From contig NZ_CP048407.1 of assembly GCF_003403315.2 (NCBI RefSeq), forward strand, positions 930,001 through 994,000: 64,000 nt of DNA. Direction: 5' to 3'. The notes under the pieces are model-generated. The model was not told where the DNA came from, searched no databases, and saw only the letters and a program-made list of their open reading frames with translations. The stretch comes from Thermaerobacter sp. PB12/4term (GTDB lineage: Bacteria; Bacillota; Sulfobacillia; Thermaerobacterales; Thermaerobacteraceae). A program made the translations under genes and the position numbers. The stretch's first letter is position 1, and the number at the start of each line of letters is the position of its first letter. Shown here in pieces: positions 16,842-27,200 of the stretch.

Positions 16842-18305
16842 TTGGCGGAGATCCTGCCGGAACTGCTGTGGATCGCCATCCTGGTGCTGGTCAACGCGTT
16901 CTTCGCCGCCAGCGAGATCGCGGTGATCGCCGCCCGGGATGCGCGCATCCACCAGCTGGCGGAGGAGGGGCACCGGGGCGCCCGGGTCGCCCAGCGCCTG
17001 ATGGCCGACCCCAGCCGGTTCCTGGCCACCATCCAGGTCGGTATCACCCTGGCCGGGTTCCTGGCCAGCGCCTCGGCGGCCGTCACCCTGGCCCAGCCTG
17101 TGGCCGCCTGGCTGCGGACCCTGGGCCTGGCGCCGGGGGTTGCCACTTCCGTGGCCGTCACCCTGGTCACCGTGGTGATCTCCTACGTCACCCTGGTGCT
17201 GGGTGAGCTGGCGCCCAAGCGGCTGGCGTTGCAGAACCCGGAGGGCCTGGCCCTGAGGGTGGCCCGGCCCATCGCCATGCTTGCCCGGCTGGCGGCGCCC
17301 TTCACGGCGCTGCTGGCCCGTTCGACGAACCTGGTGGTGCGGGCCCTGGGGGGCCGTGCCGACGTGCAGGAGCGGGGGCTGACGGAGGAGGAGATCCGCT
17401 TCTACGTGGCCGAGCACCAGGACCTGCGGTCGGAGGAGAAGCAGCTGATCGAAGGCGTGTTCGACTTCGGCGACCGCATCGTCCGCCAGGTCATGGTGCC
17501 CCGGCCCGAGATGCACACGCTGCCGCGGCACCTGTCCCTCTCCCAGGCGGTGGAACGGGCCCTGAGGGCGGGGTTCGAGCATTACCCGGTGACGGGGGAA
17601 GGGCCCGACGACATCGTCGGTCAGGTGAGCACCCACGACCTCCTGCGGGCCATGGTGGAAGGGGATGGCCCTGACACCGTGGAAGGCTTGCTGCAACCGG
17701 TCCGCTTCGTCCCCGAGACCAAACCGGCCCTGGACCTGCTCAAGGAGATGAAGCGGGACCGGTTTCGGCTGGCCGTGGTGGTCGACGAGTACGGCGGGGT
17801 GGCGGGGCTCGTCACCCTGGACGACCTGCTGGACGAGATCGTGGGCGAGATGGCCGGCGGGTTGCCGGGCGGCCGGCAGGTGACGGCCAGCGAATGGGTG
17901 CTGGAAGGGGACACGTCCATCGAAGACGCCAACGAGCGCCTGGACCTGGACATCCCGGCCAGCCCCCACTACGAGACGGTGGCCGGGTTCGTCCTGTACA
18001 ACCTGGGCCGGCTGCCCGAGCCCGGGGAGGGATTCGAGCACCGGGGCTGGTACCTGTCGGTGGAACGCCGCGAAGGCCTGCGCATCGCCGCCGTGCGGGT
18101 GCGGAAGCTGGCGGGCGCCTTGCCGGCCCCCGGGGGGCCCGCGGCCGGGTCCGGAACGGGGGGTGCTGGAGAGGGCCCGGTCCCGGGGGGCGGTGGTGAG
18201 GCCGGCAGGGGATCCGGGGGTGCCGGTGACGGGGGGCCGGGCGCCGGCGGGCCGTTCGACTTGCGGACCACGGGGCCGGCCGCACCGGGCCCAGCGGAAC
18301 GTTGA
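16842..18305 (+). CDS. Hemolysin-C/CorC-type membrane protein (CNNM transmembrane domain plus CBS pair)
   Basis: 487 residues. N-terminal CNNM/DUF21 domain with four hydrophobic stretches (LLWIAILVLVNAFFAASEIAV first; the motif LVLGELAPKRLAL is diagnostic). Two CBS domains follow (about residues 200-340; VMVPRPEMHTL and LAVVVDEYGGVAGLVTLDDLLDEIVGE). A CorC_HlyC domain comes next, then a Gly/Pro-rich tail. Family members affect Mg2+ or other cation export. The TTG at 16842 follows GAAGAAGGAGG and puts the first membrane helix at the N-terminus; the ATG at 16719 has no site. Confidence 0.9.
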   Translation: MAEILPELLWIAILVLVNAFFAASEIAVIAARDARIHQLAEEGHRGARVAQRLMADPSRFLATIQVGITLAGFLASASAAVTLAQPVAAWLRTLGLAPGVATSVAVTLVTVVISYVTLVLGELAPKRLALQNPEGLALRVARPIAMLARLAAPFTALLARSTNLVVRALGGRADVQERGLTEEEIRFYVAEHQDLRSEEKQLIEGVFDFGDRIVRQVMVPRPEMHTLPRHLSLSQAVERALRAGFEHYPVTGEGPDDIVGQVSTHDLLRAMVEGDGPDTVEGLLQPVRFVPETKPALDLLKEMKRDRFRLAVVVDEYGGVAGLVTLDDLLDEIVGEMAGGLPGGRQVTASEWVLEGDTSIEDANERLDLDIPASPHYETVAGFVLYNLGRLPEPGEGFEHRGWYLSVERREGLRIAAVRVRKLAGALPAPGGPAAGSGTGGAGEGPVPGGGGEAGRGSGGAGDGGPGAGGPFDLRTTGPAAPGPAER

Positions 18306-18386
18306 GGTACAGGGGCCTGCCACCGGCGGAGGGATTCTCGGAACGGCAGGCGAGGCGGCTGGTGGCGGAGGGGGAAGGGGAGAGGC

Positions 18387-19001
18387 ATGGGCCGGGGATT
18401 TGCCATGGCCTGGCCGGCCGAATCGGCCGCGCCGGCGTGGATCTGGGTCGTCCCCCTGCTGGGGTATCTCCTGGGTGGGGTGCTGCCCGCGGAGTATCTG
18501 GTGCGGTGGCGCCGGGGCGCCTCGCCCCGGGAACTGGGGGACGAACCCGGCACCGCCGGCACCTGGCGCCAGGCCGGTCCGGCAGCGGGGCTGGCGGTAT
18601 TCGCCTTCGATTTCGCCAAGGGGTTGCTGCCCGTAGCGCTGGTCGACCACCTGGCCGGGGAGGGGTGGTGGCTGGTGGCTGCGGCGGCGGCTCCGGTGGC
18701 CGGCCACAACTGGCCGCTGCAGCGGTGCCTGCGGCCGGGGGGCCGGGGCCTGGCCAGTGCCATCGGCGCCACCGTGTACCTGGCACCCGGCGCCCTGATC
18801 CCTGCCCTGCTGGCCGGCTGCGTGGTGGCCTTGTGGCGCCGGCGGACGCCGTGGGTCGGCATCGTGGGCTTTCCCCTGGGCCTGGTGTTCATGCTGGCCG
18901 GCCGGTTGCCAGGGTGGAGGGTGCTGGCCGCGATGGCGGCCATGGTGACCGTGGGGCTGCGCTACCTGCAGTGGACCCGGCAGCGGGGCCGCTGGATCTA
19001 G
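18387..19001 (+). CDS. Divergent PlsY-like membrane acyltransferase
   Basis: 204 residues, five or six membrane helices. The layout matches glycerol-3-phosphate acyltransferase PlsY: helix 1 ending GGVLPAEYLVRW, the helix AFDFAKGLLPVALV, and GHNWPLQRCLRPGGRGLASAIG in place of GHNFPVFLRFKGGKGVAT. The second catalytic loop, normally GSGNPGATN, reads GDEPGTAGT, and the GGKG phosphate loop reads GGRG. It may be a paralogue with altered substrate or lost activity rather than the housekeeping PlsY. The ATG has a GGAGGGGGAAGGGG tract upstream. It starts about 80 bp after the CBS protein, so the two may be cotranscribed. Confidence 0.75.
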   Translation: MGRGFAMAWPAESAAPAWIWVVPLLGYLLGGVLPAEYLVRWRRGASPRELGDEPGTAGTWRQAGPAAGLAVFAFDFAKGLLPVALVDHLAGEGWWLVAAAAAPVAGHNWPLQRCLRPGGRGLASAIGATVYLAPGALIPALLAGCVVALWRRRTPWVGIVGFPLGLVFMLAGRLPGWRVLAAMAAMVTVGLRYLQWTRQRGRWI

Positions 19002-19290
19002 CCGGATGGAGCGGGGTGGGGCTGCGGGAATCAGCTGGCTGGAGTGGGTGGGGCCCACGGGCCGGAGGCGGCTGGGTTGGCGGTCTGGACGGCCAGCGTT
19101 GCTGGTGTCCAAGGGGCTGTCCCCACGGCTCTTCCCAGCCGGCCAGGGTGCCGGCCTGGTCCCTGCCGGCAGGAGAAGCAGGGGACCAGGGAGCCCGGGC
19201 CGCCGGGTCCGGAGGCAGACGCGCCCAGCCGGAGGGTGCCCCGGCTTACGGTTCCGCGACCTGCCGGCGACGGCTTGATCAAGCAGGGAC
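19002..19290. other. Intergenic region upstream of the recombination operon promoter
   Basis: About 290 bp between the PlsY-like gene and the LexA-box promoter. No gene supported; TTGATCAA at 19276-19283 is a perfect 8-bp palindrome just ahead of the promoter. Confidence 0.3.
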
Positions 19291-19319
19291 TTGACCAGGG
19301 AACGCACGTTCTGTAATCT
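19291..19319 (+). promoter_or_regulatory. Promoter with LexA/DinR-type box for yhaO-yhaN-addB-addA
   Basis: A TTGACC -35 box (19291-19296) and a TAATCT -10 box (19314-19319) are separated by exactly 17 bp. Inside the spacer, GAACGCACGTTC at 19300-19311 fits the GAAC-RNRY-GTTC core of the Bacillus LexA (DinR) operator. A repressor bound there would block RNA polymerase. The first ATG (19328) is 8 nt past the -10 box. The hexamers and box are seen directly; SOS control is inferred. Confidence 0.75.
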
Positions 19320-19432
19320 ATATCCAGATGATCACGGGCCGGCGGTCACGACACCGCCGGCCGGCCTCGTGTGCGTGGGGGACCGGCCGGTGGGAACCTG
19401 AGACCTGTGTTTGCCCGCTGGGGGGACAAGCC

Positions 19433-20572
19433 TTGTTTCGCATCCTGCACCTGGCGGATCTCCACCTGGGATGGGAACCGCGTTTCATGGCGCCGGACCG
19501 GGCCGCCGAGCGCCGGCGCCGCCGGGATCGCCTGCTGGCCCGGGCGGTGGATTACGCCCTTGAGGCCAGCCATCAGGTGGGCCTGGTGCTTATCGCCGGG
19601 GACCTGTTCGAAACCCACCGGCCGCCGGAGTCGCTGGTTCAGGAGGTCATCAGCCAGCTGCGCCGGCTGGAGGCCGCTGGGGTCCCCGTGGTGACCGTGC
19701 CCGGCAACCACGACGAGATCACCTATCATGACTCGGTGTACCGGCGCTTTGCCGCCGCCTGGCCGGGCGTGCTGGTCCAGAACCCCCTGCCGGAGCCCGT
19801 GGCGACCCTGGCCGTAGCCGGCTTTCCCGTCCACATCTACAGTCTTGCCTACACGGGCGGGGTCACACCGGCGGGAAGTCCCTTGACGGCTTTCCCCCGG
19901 CTGGACGAACCGGGCCTCCATGTGGCCGTGTTCCACGGCACCCTGGGGCACTGGGGCGGCGACCGCAGCCTGCCCCTGGACCGGGAGGCCCTGGCCCGGG
20001 CGGGGTACGACTACGTGGCCCTCGGCCACATCCACCAGGCCCTGGAGGAACGCCTGGGACGGACTCCCGCGGTGTATGCCGGGGCTGTGGAGGGCAAAGG
20101 GTTTGACGACCCCGGGACAGGGGCCTTCACCCTGGTGGAGGTGGAGCCGGGGCGGGGAGTGGTGGCCGTCCGGCGGGAGCCGGTCCCGGTGCAGCCGGTG
20201 GAGACCCTCCGCATCGACGCCGGCACCTTCGGCAGCGCCGCCGAACTGGGCTCCTACCTGGCCAGCCTGGCCGCGCCCGACCGGATCCTGCGTCTCGAGT
20301 TGCATGGCACACCGGCCTTCGCCGTCGACGGGCCCGCGCTGCAGGCCGAACACGCAACCCGGTTCTTCCACCTGGAGATCCACGACGCCACGGAGCCCGT
20401 CAGCTGGGACGACCTGTTGCAATGGTCCCGGGAACCGACCATCACCGGGCTGTTCGTGCGGCGGTTGCTGGATCAGCTGGAGGGCGAAACCGAACCCCGG
20501 CGGCGCCGGGTGGTGGAGCGGGCCTTGCGCCTGGGGGTACAGGCGCTGATGCGGGAGGGACAGGCACGGTGA
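19433..20572 (+). CDS. SbcD/YhaO-like DNA exonuclease (metallophosphoesterase)
   Basis: 379 residues. Metallophosphoesterase motifs in order: HLADLHLG (metal ligands Asp and His), IAGDLFE (GD), VPGNHDEI (GNHD), VFHGTLGHWG and ALGHIHQ. This is the Mre11/SbcD nuclease fold in its YhaO branch. With the SMC-like ATPase encoded next it should form an SbcCD-like DNA-end processing complex. The TTG at 19433 gives an N-terminus just before the first motif and has GGGGGGAC six bases upstream. A leaderless ATG at 19328, just behind the -10 box, would add 35 residues that look non-native. Its TGA overlaps the next start (GTGA). Confidence 0.88.
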   Translation: MFRILHLADLHLGWEPRFMAPDRAAERRRRRDRLLARAVDYALEASHQVGLVLIAGDLFETHRPPESLVQEVISQLRRLEAAGVPVVTVPGNHDEITYHDSVYRRFAAAWPGVLVQNPLPEPVATLAVAGFPVHIYSLAYTGGVTPAGSPLTAFPRLDEPGLHVAVFHGTLGHWGGDRSLPLDREALARAGYDYVALGHIHQALEERLGRTPAVYAGAVEGKGFDDPGTGAFTLVEVEPGRGVVAVRREPVPVQPVETLRIDAGTFGSAAELGSYLASLAAPDRILRLELHGTPAFAVDGPALQAEHATRFFHLEIHDATEPVSWDDLLQWSREPTITGLFVRRLLDQLEGETEPRRRRVVERALRLGVQALMREGQAR

Positions 20573-23500
20573 GCAAGGCCTTTGAGCTGCCGGCCGGAGC
20601 CGGTCCGGAAGGCCACCGGCCCCTGGAGCCGGGCTCCCCTGGTGAGACCGGCTCCGGTGGCCAAGGGCGGGACCGCGCGGATGCTGCGGAGGTGCCCGGG
20701 GCGGGCCCCGGCAACGGGCATCCGGTTCGCTGGCACCGCCTGGTGCTGCGCGGCTTTGGACCCTTCCGCGACGAGGTGGAGTTCCGCTTCCCGGAGGGCC
20801 TGTCTCACTGGGTGGCGCCCAACGAATCGGGGAAGTCGACCCTTCTGGCGGGCCTGGTGGCGGTGCTCTTCGGGCTTCCGGGCTCCAACGACCCCACCCG
20901 GTACGGCCAGGCCCGCTACCGGCACTGGGCGGGAGCCAGCCGCTTCGAAGGCGAACTGGAGTTCACGGCCGCCGACGGCCACCGGTACCGCGTCGTACGG
21001 GATTTCGAGCGCCACCGGGTCCGCCTGCTGCACCTCGGCGGCGGGGGGGCGGTCGAGGTATGGACGGGCACCCACAACCCGGCGGCCAGCCGGCCGGCCG
21101 AGGGGTACGAGCAGGCCCTGCGGCGGCTTTTGGGGGTAGCGTCCCGCCACGTGCTGCTTCAGGTCTACTGCCTGGAGCAGCCGCTGCCCGCACCGGAAGG
21201 CCAGGGGCAGCGCCCCGGCCTGGCCCAGGAAGTGCAGGAGATGCTGGCCGGCGCCGGGACCCGCTCGCCGTCGGCCGCTCTGACCTGGCTGCTCGAAAGC
21301 ATCAAGGGGCTGACCCGAGCCACCCGGGACCTGGGCATCACGACCCACAACCAGCGGCAGGACCGGGCCATCGAACAGGTCGATGCCCAGATCCGCCAGC
21401 TGGAGGAGGCCATTCGCCGTGACCGGCTGGCGGCCGACGACCTGGAACAGGTACGGCGGCAGCTGGCGGAGCTGGAGCAGCGCCGCCAGGCGCTCCGGGA
21501 CGAGCTGAACCGGTGCCGGCAACGCCAGGAGGCCTGGAGGGAGTGGCAGCGGCGGGTTGACCGTTACCGCAACCGCCTGGAACGCCGTTTGCAAATGGAA
21601 CAGGCGGCTCAGCAGGCCGGCCGGTTGCAGGCTGACATCGCCCTGCTGGAACGGGAAGAGACCCGCCGTTGGCCCGGCTGGGATGCGTTGGACCGCGACG
21701 GGGACGGGAATCCCCTCTCGGGCCTAGACCGCCTCCAGGAGATGGAAAGGCAGGTGGCGGCCCTCCGGCAGCAGCAGCAGGAGGTCAGGGCCCGCCAGCG
21801 CCAGGCGGCGGCTCGCTCGCTGCTGGCGGCCTGGCATCGCCATCACTTCCTGACCCAGGTAGGCCAGGCGGCGGTCCGGCTCGCCGGCCGGGTACCCCGC
21901 CTGGCCGAGGCCCCGGCGGGCGAGCTGGAGCGACTACGGGACCTGCCCCGCCAGGAGGCGGAGCTGCAGCGCCAGATCGCGGTGTGGGAGGCGGAGGAGC
22001 GGGCGCGGCGAGAGGCGCTGGACGCACTGGAGGCCGATGAGGCGGCCGTCGCCGATGCCTACGCCGACGTGCGGGAGTGGAACGCCAGCGTAGCCGCCGC
22101 AGCGCTGGAGATGCTCCAGCTGAAGGCGGAGGAGCAGCGCCGGCAGGCCGAGGCGGAGCACCTGCAGGCGGAGGCGCGGCGGCGGTGGGGCCTGGGACGT
22201 CGGGTTGGTCTTCTGGCGGCCGGCGTGACGGGATTGCTGGCGGCGGTGGCCGGTGCAAGCAGCAACCTCCCGGGTGGGGCCGTAGCGGCCCTGGCCGTGG
22301 TGGTGGCCCTGGCCGCCGGGGCTCTCGCCTGGCGGCTGGTGGCGGGTGGCCGGCCGCCGGTCGACCCGGCCGGTGAGGAAGCTTTTCGCCGCCGTCTCGA
22401 GGAGGTCAGCACCCGGCTGGGCGTCTGGGCCGGCCTGCCGCCGGAAGAGCTGGCCAGGTTGGAGCGGCGCTACCGGGAATGGGAGGCCCGGCGCGAAGAG
22501 CTGGCCAGGCGCCGCGCCCAGCTGGCGATGCGCCAGCCAGGCGAGGCGAGCCGGCAGCTGGAAGAAGCTCGGGCCCGCCTGGATGCCATGCACCGGTGGG
22601 CGACCCCCTTCCTGGCAGGTCGCCCCCTGAACGATCTACCCCGGGTGCTGGCCTGGTGGGAGGCGGTGAGCCGGCTGGGCCGCCAGGCGGAAGGCGAAGC
22701 CCGGACCCTGGCCGGCCGGTTGTGGGGCCGGGAGGGGGGGCCGGGTGGCCCGGACGGCGTTGGAACCGGGCCGGCTGGTTCAGGCAGGCCGGGAGCGTGG
22801 TGGCGGCTGGCGGCAATGGTTGCCGCCCCCGGCGGCGGCGAGGCGGCCGGCCAGGTGGCCGCCGGGCTCGCCGCGCCCCTCCCGCCCGGTCGCCCGGCGG
22901 TCACCACGGTCCAGGCGGGAAGCGCCCCGGCCGGATCCGCGGAGGGGGCCGGAACCGGGCCCGAGTCCGGCCCTGGTACGGGGGCCGGGTCCGGGGCGGA
23001 GCCGGTTCCTCCCGAGAGCGCCCGGGCCCTCGTTGAATGGCTCACCGGCTGGGACCCCCTGTTCTGGGAGGAGCCGGCCCTGGAGGCTGCCCGCTGGCGC
23101 CGCATCAGTGAGCGGATGGCCGAATGGCTGGCCGTTCTCGAGGCCAGCTGGGACGCCGGGGAAGGGCCCGATCCTGCGGCCGTGCCAGCCTGGCCGCCCG
23201 CCGTGGTGGAGCAACTGGAGCGCCTGGAGTCCGAGGGCGAGCAGGAGGCGCTGGCGGCCGGCGGCAGGGCGGAGCGCCTGGAGCAGGACCTGGAGACGGT
23301 CCAGGCGGAGGTCAACCGCCTGCGCCAGCAGTGGCGCGTTCTGCTGGAGCCTGCGGGCGGGGATCCCGGGCGGGCCCGGGAGGAGTGGCTGGAGTATACG
23401 CGCCACCGGAGCCGGCGGCGGGAGAGGGAAAAGGAGCTGGAAGGGCTTCTCTCCGCCTGGGAGGTGCCCAATGAAGAGGCCCTCCGGGTGCGGGCGGCCG

Positions 23501-24288
23501 AGGAGCGGGATGCCGCCCTCCTCGATCTGAAGGCCATCGAGGAGCTGGCGCGGCAGGATCCCGACCTCGAGCTGAAGGACCTTAACCCGGACCGGGCCAG
23601 GGAGGCCCTGGCCCGGCTGGCGGCCGAAGAAGCCAGGCTGGAGGCGGCGCTGGAAGCCGCGGACGGCACGTACCGCGACCTGGCCTCCCGGGAGCAGTCT
23701 TACCTGCGGGACGAGCCCATCAACATCGCCCAGGCGGAACTTGAGCTGGCGGAACTGCGCCGGCAGCGGGAAGCCCTTCAGGACGAGCTGGACGCCCTCG
23801 TGCTTGCCTATCGCCACCTGGAGGCCGCGGTGGAGGAGTATCACGGGGCCTACCGCCAGCGGCTGGAGGATGCATCGAGCCGCTACTTCAGCCGGCTGAC
23901 CGGCCGGCCGGGCCGCCGGGTGGTCCTCGACGGGGGATTCCGGGTCTCCGTCCAGGAACCGGACGGTACACCGGTGGTGCCCGAGCAGCTCAGTCAGGGA
24001 ACCCGCGACCAGCTCTACTGGTCCTTGAGGGTGGCCGTTGCCGATCTGCTGGCGGGCGACGTGAACATCCCCTTCATCCTGGACGACCCCTTTGTCCACT
24101 GGGACGACGGGCGCCTCGGTGAGGCCCGCGGGATCATGGACGTTCTCGCTGCGGACCGCCAGGTGATCCTTCTCTCCCACCGCCAGATCCTGGCCACCTG
24201 GGGCGAGGCCGTCGAGGTCCGCGGCGGGGCAATGGCACGGGACGGCGGGGTCGACACCGCAACAGGTAGGGGAGGGTCGGGCCTGTGA
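20569..24288 (+). CDS. SMC-like ATPase (YhaN/SbcC-like)
   Basis: 1239 residues. After about 55 low-complexity residues comes LVLRGFGPFRDEVEFRFPEGL and the Walker A APNESGKSTLLAG (about residues 83-95). Long Glu/Arg/Gln-rich coiled coils (about 270-560 and 840-1080) are interrupted near residue 560 by a hydrophobic pair of segments (VGLLAAGVTGLLAAVAG and VAALAVVVALAAGALAW), a feature of YhaN proteins. The ABC signature LSQGTRDQLYWSLR and Walker B PFILDDPFVHWDD are at the C-terminus. It is the ATPase partner of the nuclease encoded just before (4-nt overlap) and overlaps addB by 4 nt, linking break-end processing to AddAB in one transcript. Confidence 0.9.
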   Translation: MSKAFELPAGAGPEGHRPLEPGSPGETGSGGQGRDRADAAEVPGAGPGNGHPVRWHRLVLRGFGPFRDEVEFRFPEGLSHWVAPNESGKSTLLAGLVAVLFGLPGSNDPTRYGQARYRHWAGASRFEGELEFTAADGHRYRVVRDFERHRVRLLHLGGGGAVEVWTGTHNPAASRPAEGYEQALRRLLGVASRHVLLQVYCLEQPLPAPEGQGQRPGLAQEVQEMLAGAGTRSPSAALTWLLESIKGLTRATRDLGITTHNQRQDRAIEQVDAQIRQLEEAIRRDRLAADDLEQVRRQLAELEQRRQALRDELNRCRQRQEAWREWQRRVDRYRNRLERRLQMEQAAQQAGRLQADIALLEREETRRWPGWDALDRDGDGNPLSGLDRLQEMERQVAALRQQQQEVRARQRQAAARSLLAAWHRHHFLTQVGQAAVRLAGRVPRLAEAPAGELERLRDLPRQEAELQRQIAVWEAEERARREALDALEADEAAVADAYADVREWNASVAAAALEMLQLKAEEQRRQAEAEHLQAEARRRWGLGRRVGLLAAGVTGLLAAVAGASSNLPGGAVAALAVVVALAAGALAWRLVAGGRPPVDPAGEEAFRRRLEEVSTRLGVWAGLPPEELARLERRYREWEARREELARRRAQLAMRQPGEASRQLEEARARLDAMHRWATPFLAGRPLNDLPRVLAWWEAVSRLGRQAEGEARTLAGRLWGREGGPGGPDGVGTGPAGSGRPGAWWRLAAMVAAPGGGEAAGQVAAGLAAPLPPGRPAVTTVQAGSAPAGSAEGAGTGPESGPGTGAGSGAEPVPPESARALVEWLTGWDPLFWEEPALEAARWRRISERMAEWLAVLEASWDAGEGPDPAAVPAWPPAVVEQLERLESEGEQEALAAGGRAERLEQDLETVQAEVNRLRQQWRVLLEPAGGDPGRAREEWLEYTRHRSRRREREKELEGLLSAWEVPNEEALRVRAAEERDAALLDLKAIEELARQDPDLELKDLNPDRAREALARLAAEEARLEAALEAADGTYRDLASREQSYLRDEPINIAQAELELAELRRQREALQDELDALVLAYRHLEAAVEEYHGAYRQRLEDASSRYFSRLTGRPGRRVVLDGGFRVSVQEPDGTPVVPEQLSQGTRDQLYWSLRVAVADLLAGDVNIPFILDDPFVHWDDGRLGEARGIMDVLAADRQVILLSHRQILATWGEAVEVRGGAMARDGGVDTATGRGGSGL

Positions 24289-27200
24289 GCCTGCGGCTGA
24301 TCCTGGGCCGGGCGGGGTCCGGGAAGACCCATTACTGCCTGGAAGCTGTGGCCGCAGCCGAAGGCCGGCATGTTTCCGGACCCGCCCTTGTCCTGCTGGT
24401 GCCCGAACAGGCCACCTTTCAGATGGAGCAGGCCCTGCTGGCCGCGGTGCGCCACCGGACAGGACGCGCCGGCTTCGCACGGGCGCGGGTCGCCAGCTTT
24501 CAGCGCCTGGCCTGGTGGGTTCAGCAAGAGACGGGCGGCATCACACGGCCGGCCGTCAGCGAGCTGGGCAAGCGCTTGATCCTGCGGGCCCTTCTCTCCC
24601 GCGAGGCGCCCCGCCTGCAGTTGTTTCACCGGGTAGCCGACCGTCCGGGCTTCATCGACCGCATGGTCACCACCCTGGCCGAACTGGCCGCCTTCGGGAT
24701 CGACGCCGAAGCGCTGCGCCGGCAACGGGAGGCCTGGATGGCGGAGGGCCGGGAGGGCCTGCTGGCCGTGAAGTTGCACGACCTGGCGCTCCTGTTGGAG
24801 GCGTATCAGGCCTACCTGGAGGACAAGGGGCTGGCCGATCCCGTCCATGCCTTGGATAGCGTGGCCCGGCGACTTGGCGACTGCGCCTGGTTGCGGGGGG
24901 CTCGGATTTGGGTCGACGGGTTCACGGGCTTCACGCCGGGTGAGCTGCGGGTCCTGGGGGCCTTGCTGGCGGTCGCGGACCGGGTCGAGGTGACCCTTTG
25001 CCTGGACCCGGCAGAGGCAGCGTGGGCGGTCAGGGGGCAGCTGCCGGGGGTACCCGGTGCGGGCGGGACGCCGCATGGAAGCGATGGCCCCGATGCGGCG
25101 ACCCTGTTCCACCCCACCTGGCAGACGGCCCGCCAGCTTCTGGAACTGGCGCGCCGCCAGCGGGTGACCGTCGAGCCGGCCGTGACGTTGCCGCCGGAGG
25201 GGGCGGGCCAGAGGCTGCCCCGCTTTCGCAACCCGGCCCTGGCCCATCTGGAGCGGGAACTGTTTCGGTTCCCGGGACGCCGTTTTACCGGTGCACCGGA
25301 TGGGATCACGGTGGTGGCGGCGCCGGACCGGCGGTCCGAGGTGGCGGCGGCGGCCCGGGAGATGCTGCGCCTGGCCCGGGAAGAGGGGTACCGGTTCCGG
25401 GACATGGTGGTCATCGTCCGGGACCTGGACGCCTACCACGACCTGATCAGTTCGGCTTGCGCCGAGCACGGCATTCCCCTTTTCATCGATCGCCGGCGGC
25501 CGGTCGGCCATCACCCCCTGGTGGAACTGGTCCGGGCGGCGGTGGAGGTCGTGGCCGCGGACTGGCCCTACGAGGCGGTGTTCCGCTACCTCAAGACGGA
25601 CCTGGTTCCCGTGGCCCGGGGTGCGGTGGACCGCCTGGAGAACTACGTCCTGGCCTTCGGGATTCGCGGTTCGCTCTGGTACCGGGTCCAGCCGTGGCGC
25701 TGGCGGCGCCGCTTCACCCTGGAAGAGGAGGAGGCGGACGATCCGGCCTGGCAGGCGGAACTCGAGGCGATCAACAGGATCCGGGAAGAGGCCACGGCTG
25801 CCTTGCGGAACTTCCACCATCGCGTCGCCGCGGCCCGGCGCCAGCCCGTGCCGGTCAAGGTCCTGGCGGAGGCTCTTCATCACCTGCTGCTGGACCTGGA
25901 CGTGCCCGGCCAGATCCTGCGCTGGAGCGAGGAGGCGGAACGAGCGGGTGATCTGGAGGACGCCCAGGAGCACCTGCAGGTCTGGAACGGGGTCGGCGAC
26001 CTTCTGGAGCAGGCGGCCACCAGCCTGCCCGATCTCCCCCTGACCCTGGCGGACTTTCTGCGAGTCCTGGAGGCCGGCATGGAGGGGTTGCGGGTGGGCT
26101 TGATCCCTCCCGGCCTGGACCAGGTGGTGGCCGGCAGCGTGGAACGGTCGCGCCACCCCAGTGCCCGGGTTGCCTTCTTGCTGGGCGCCACGGACGACGC
26201 CTTCCCGCGGCGGATCGACGACGACGCCATCTTCACCGACGGGGAGAGGGAGGAGCTGGCCCAGGCCGGCCTGGAGCTCAATCCCCCCGGCCGGATCCGG
26301 GCCCTGCACGAGCAGTACCACGCCTACGTCGCCCTGACGCGGGCAAGGGACCGGCTCTGGGTCAGCTATCCCCTGGGTGACGAGGAGGGGCGGGCCATCA
26401 CGCCGGCCTGGCTGACCCGCCGCCTGCGGGTGTTGTTCCCCGCCCTCGCGGTGACGCCGGCGGTGGTGGAGGGTCCCGAGGGCGTCGCCACGGCCTCCCA
26501 GGCCGTTGACCAGCTGGTGCGGATGCTGGGACGCCAGGCGGTTTCGCCCGCAGCCGGCGAGCCGGCCGCAGCGGGGTGGCGAATCCTCTACCAGTGGGCG
26601 GTGACCGACCCGGAGGCCCGCCCGCGGGCCTTGCAGGCCCTCCAGTCCCTGGTCCATTCCAACCAGGTGGAACCGCTGGGCCAGGATCTGGCCCGCCAGC
26701 TCTATGCGCGGCCCCGGGGCCCGGAATGGGAGGTCCGGACCAGCGTCAGCCGCCTGGAGCGGCTGGCCGCCTGTCCCTTTCAGCACTTTGCCGCCCACGG
26801 CCTGGGGCTGAAGGAGCGGGAGGTCAGCCGCCTGGACGCGCCGCAACTGGGCCGGATCTACCACGCCGCCCTGAGCCTGCTGGCGCGGCGGGTGTGGGAA
26901 CGGGGTCTGGACTGGGCTGACCTGGATGAGGCGGCGCTGGAACAGCTGGTGGGAGAGGCGGTGGAAGCCCTCCGGCCCCGTCTGTCGGAAGAGCTGGCCA
27001 CCAGCACCGCCTACCAGAAGCACCTGCTGGCCACCGCCCGGCGGATTCTGGTCAAGACGGCCTCGCGCCTGGCCCACCATGCTCGCCAGGGTAGCTTCCG
27101 GCCGGTGGCCGTGGAGGTGGATTTCGGGCCCGAGAGTCCCGTGCTGCCGGCCGCCCCGTGGAGGGTAGGACCCGGCGAGCACCTGGCGCTGCGGGGCCGG

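Noticed and set aside
20953-20964. A fourth GAAC-N4-GTTC match (GAACTGGAGTTC).
   Set aside because: It lies deep inside the yhaN-like coding sequence and its middle four bases (TGGA) break the RNRY pattern; about one chance match is expected in a window of this size.
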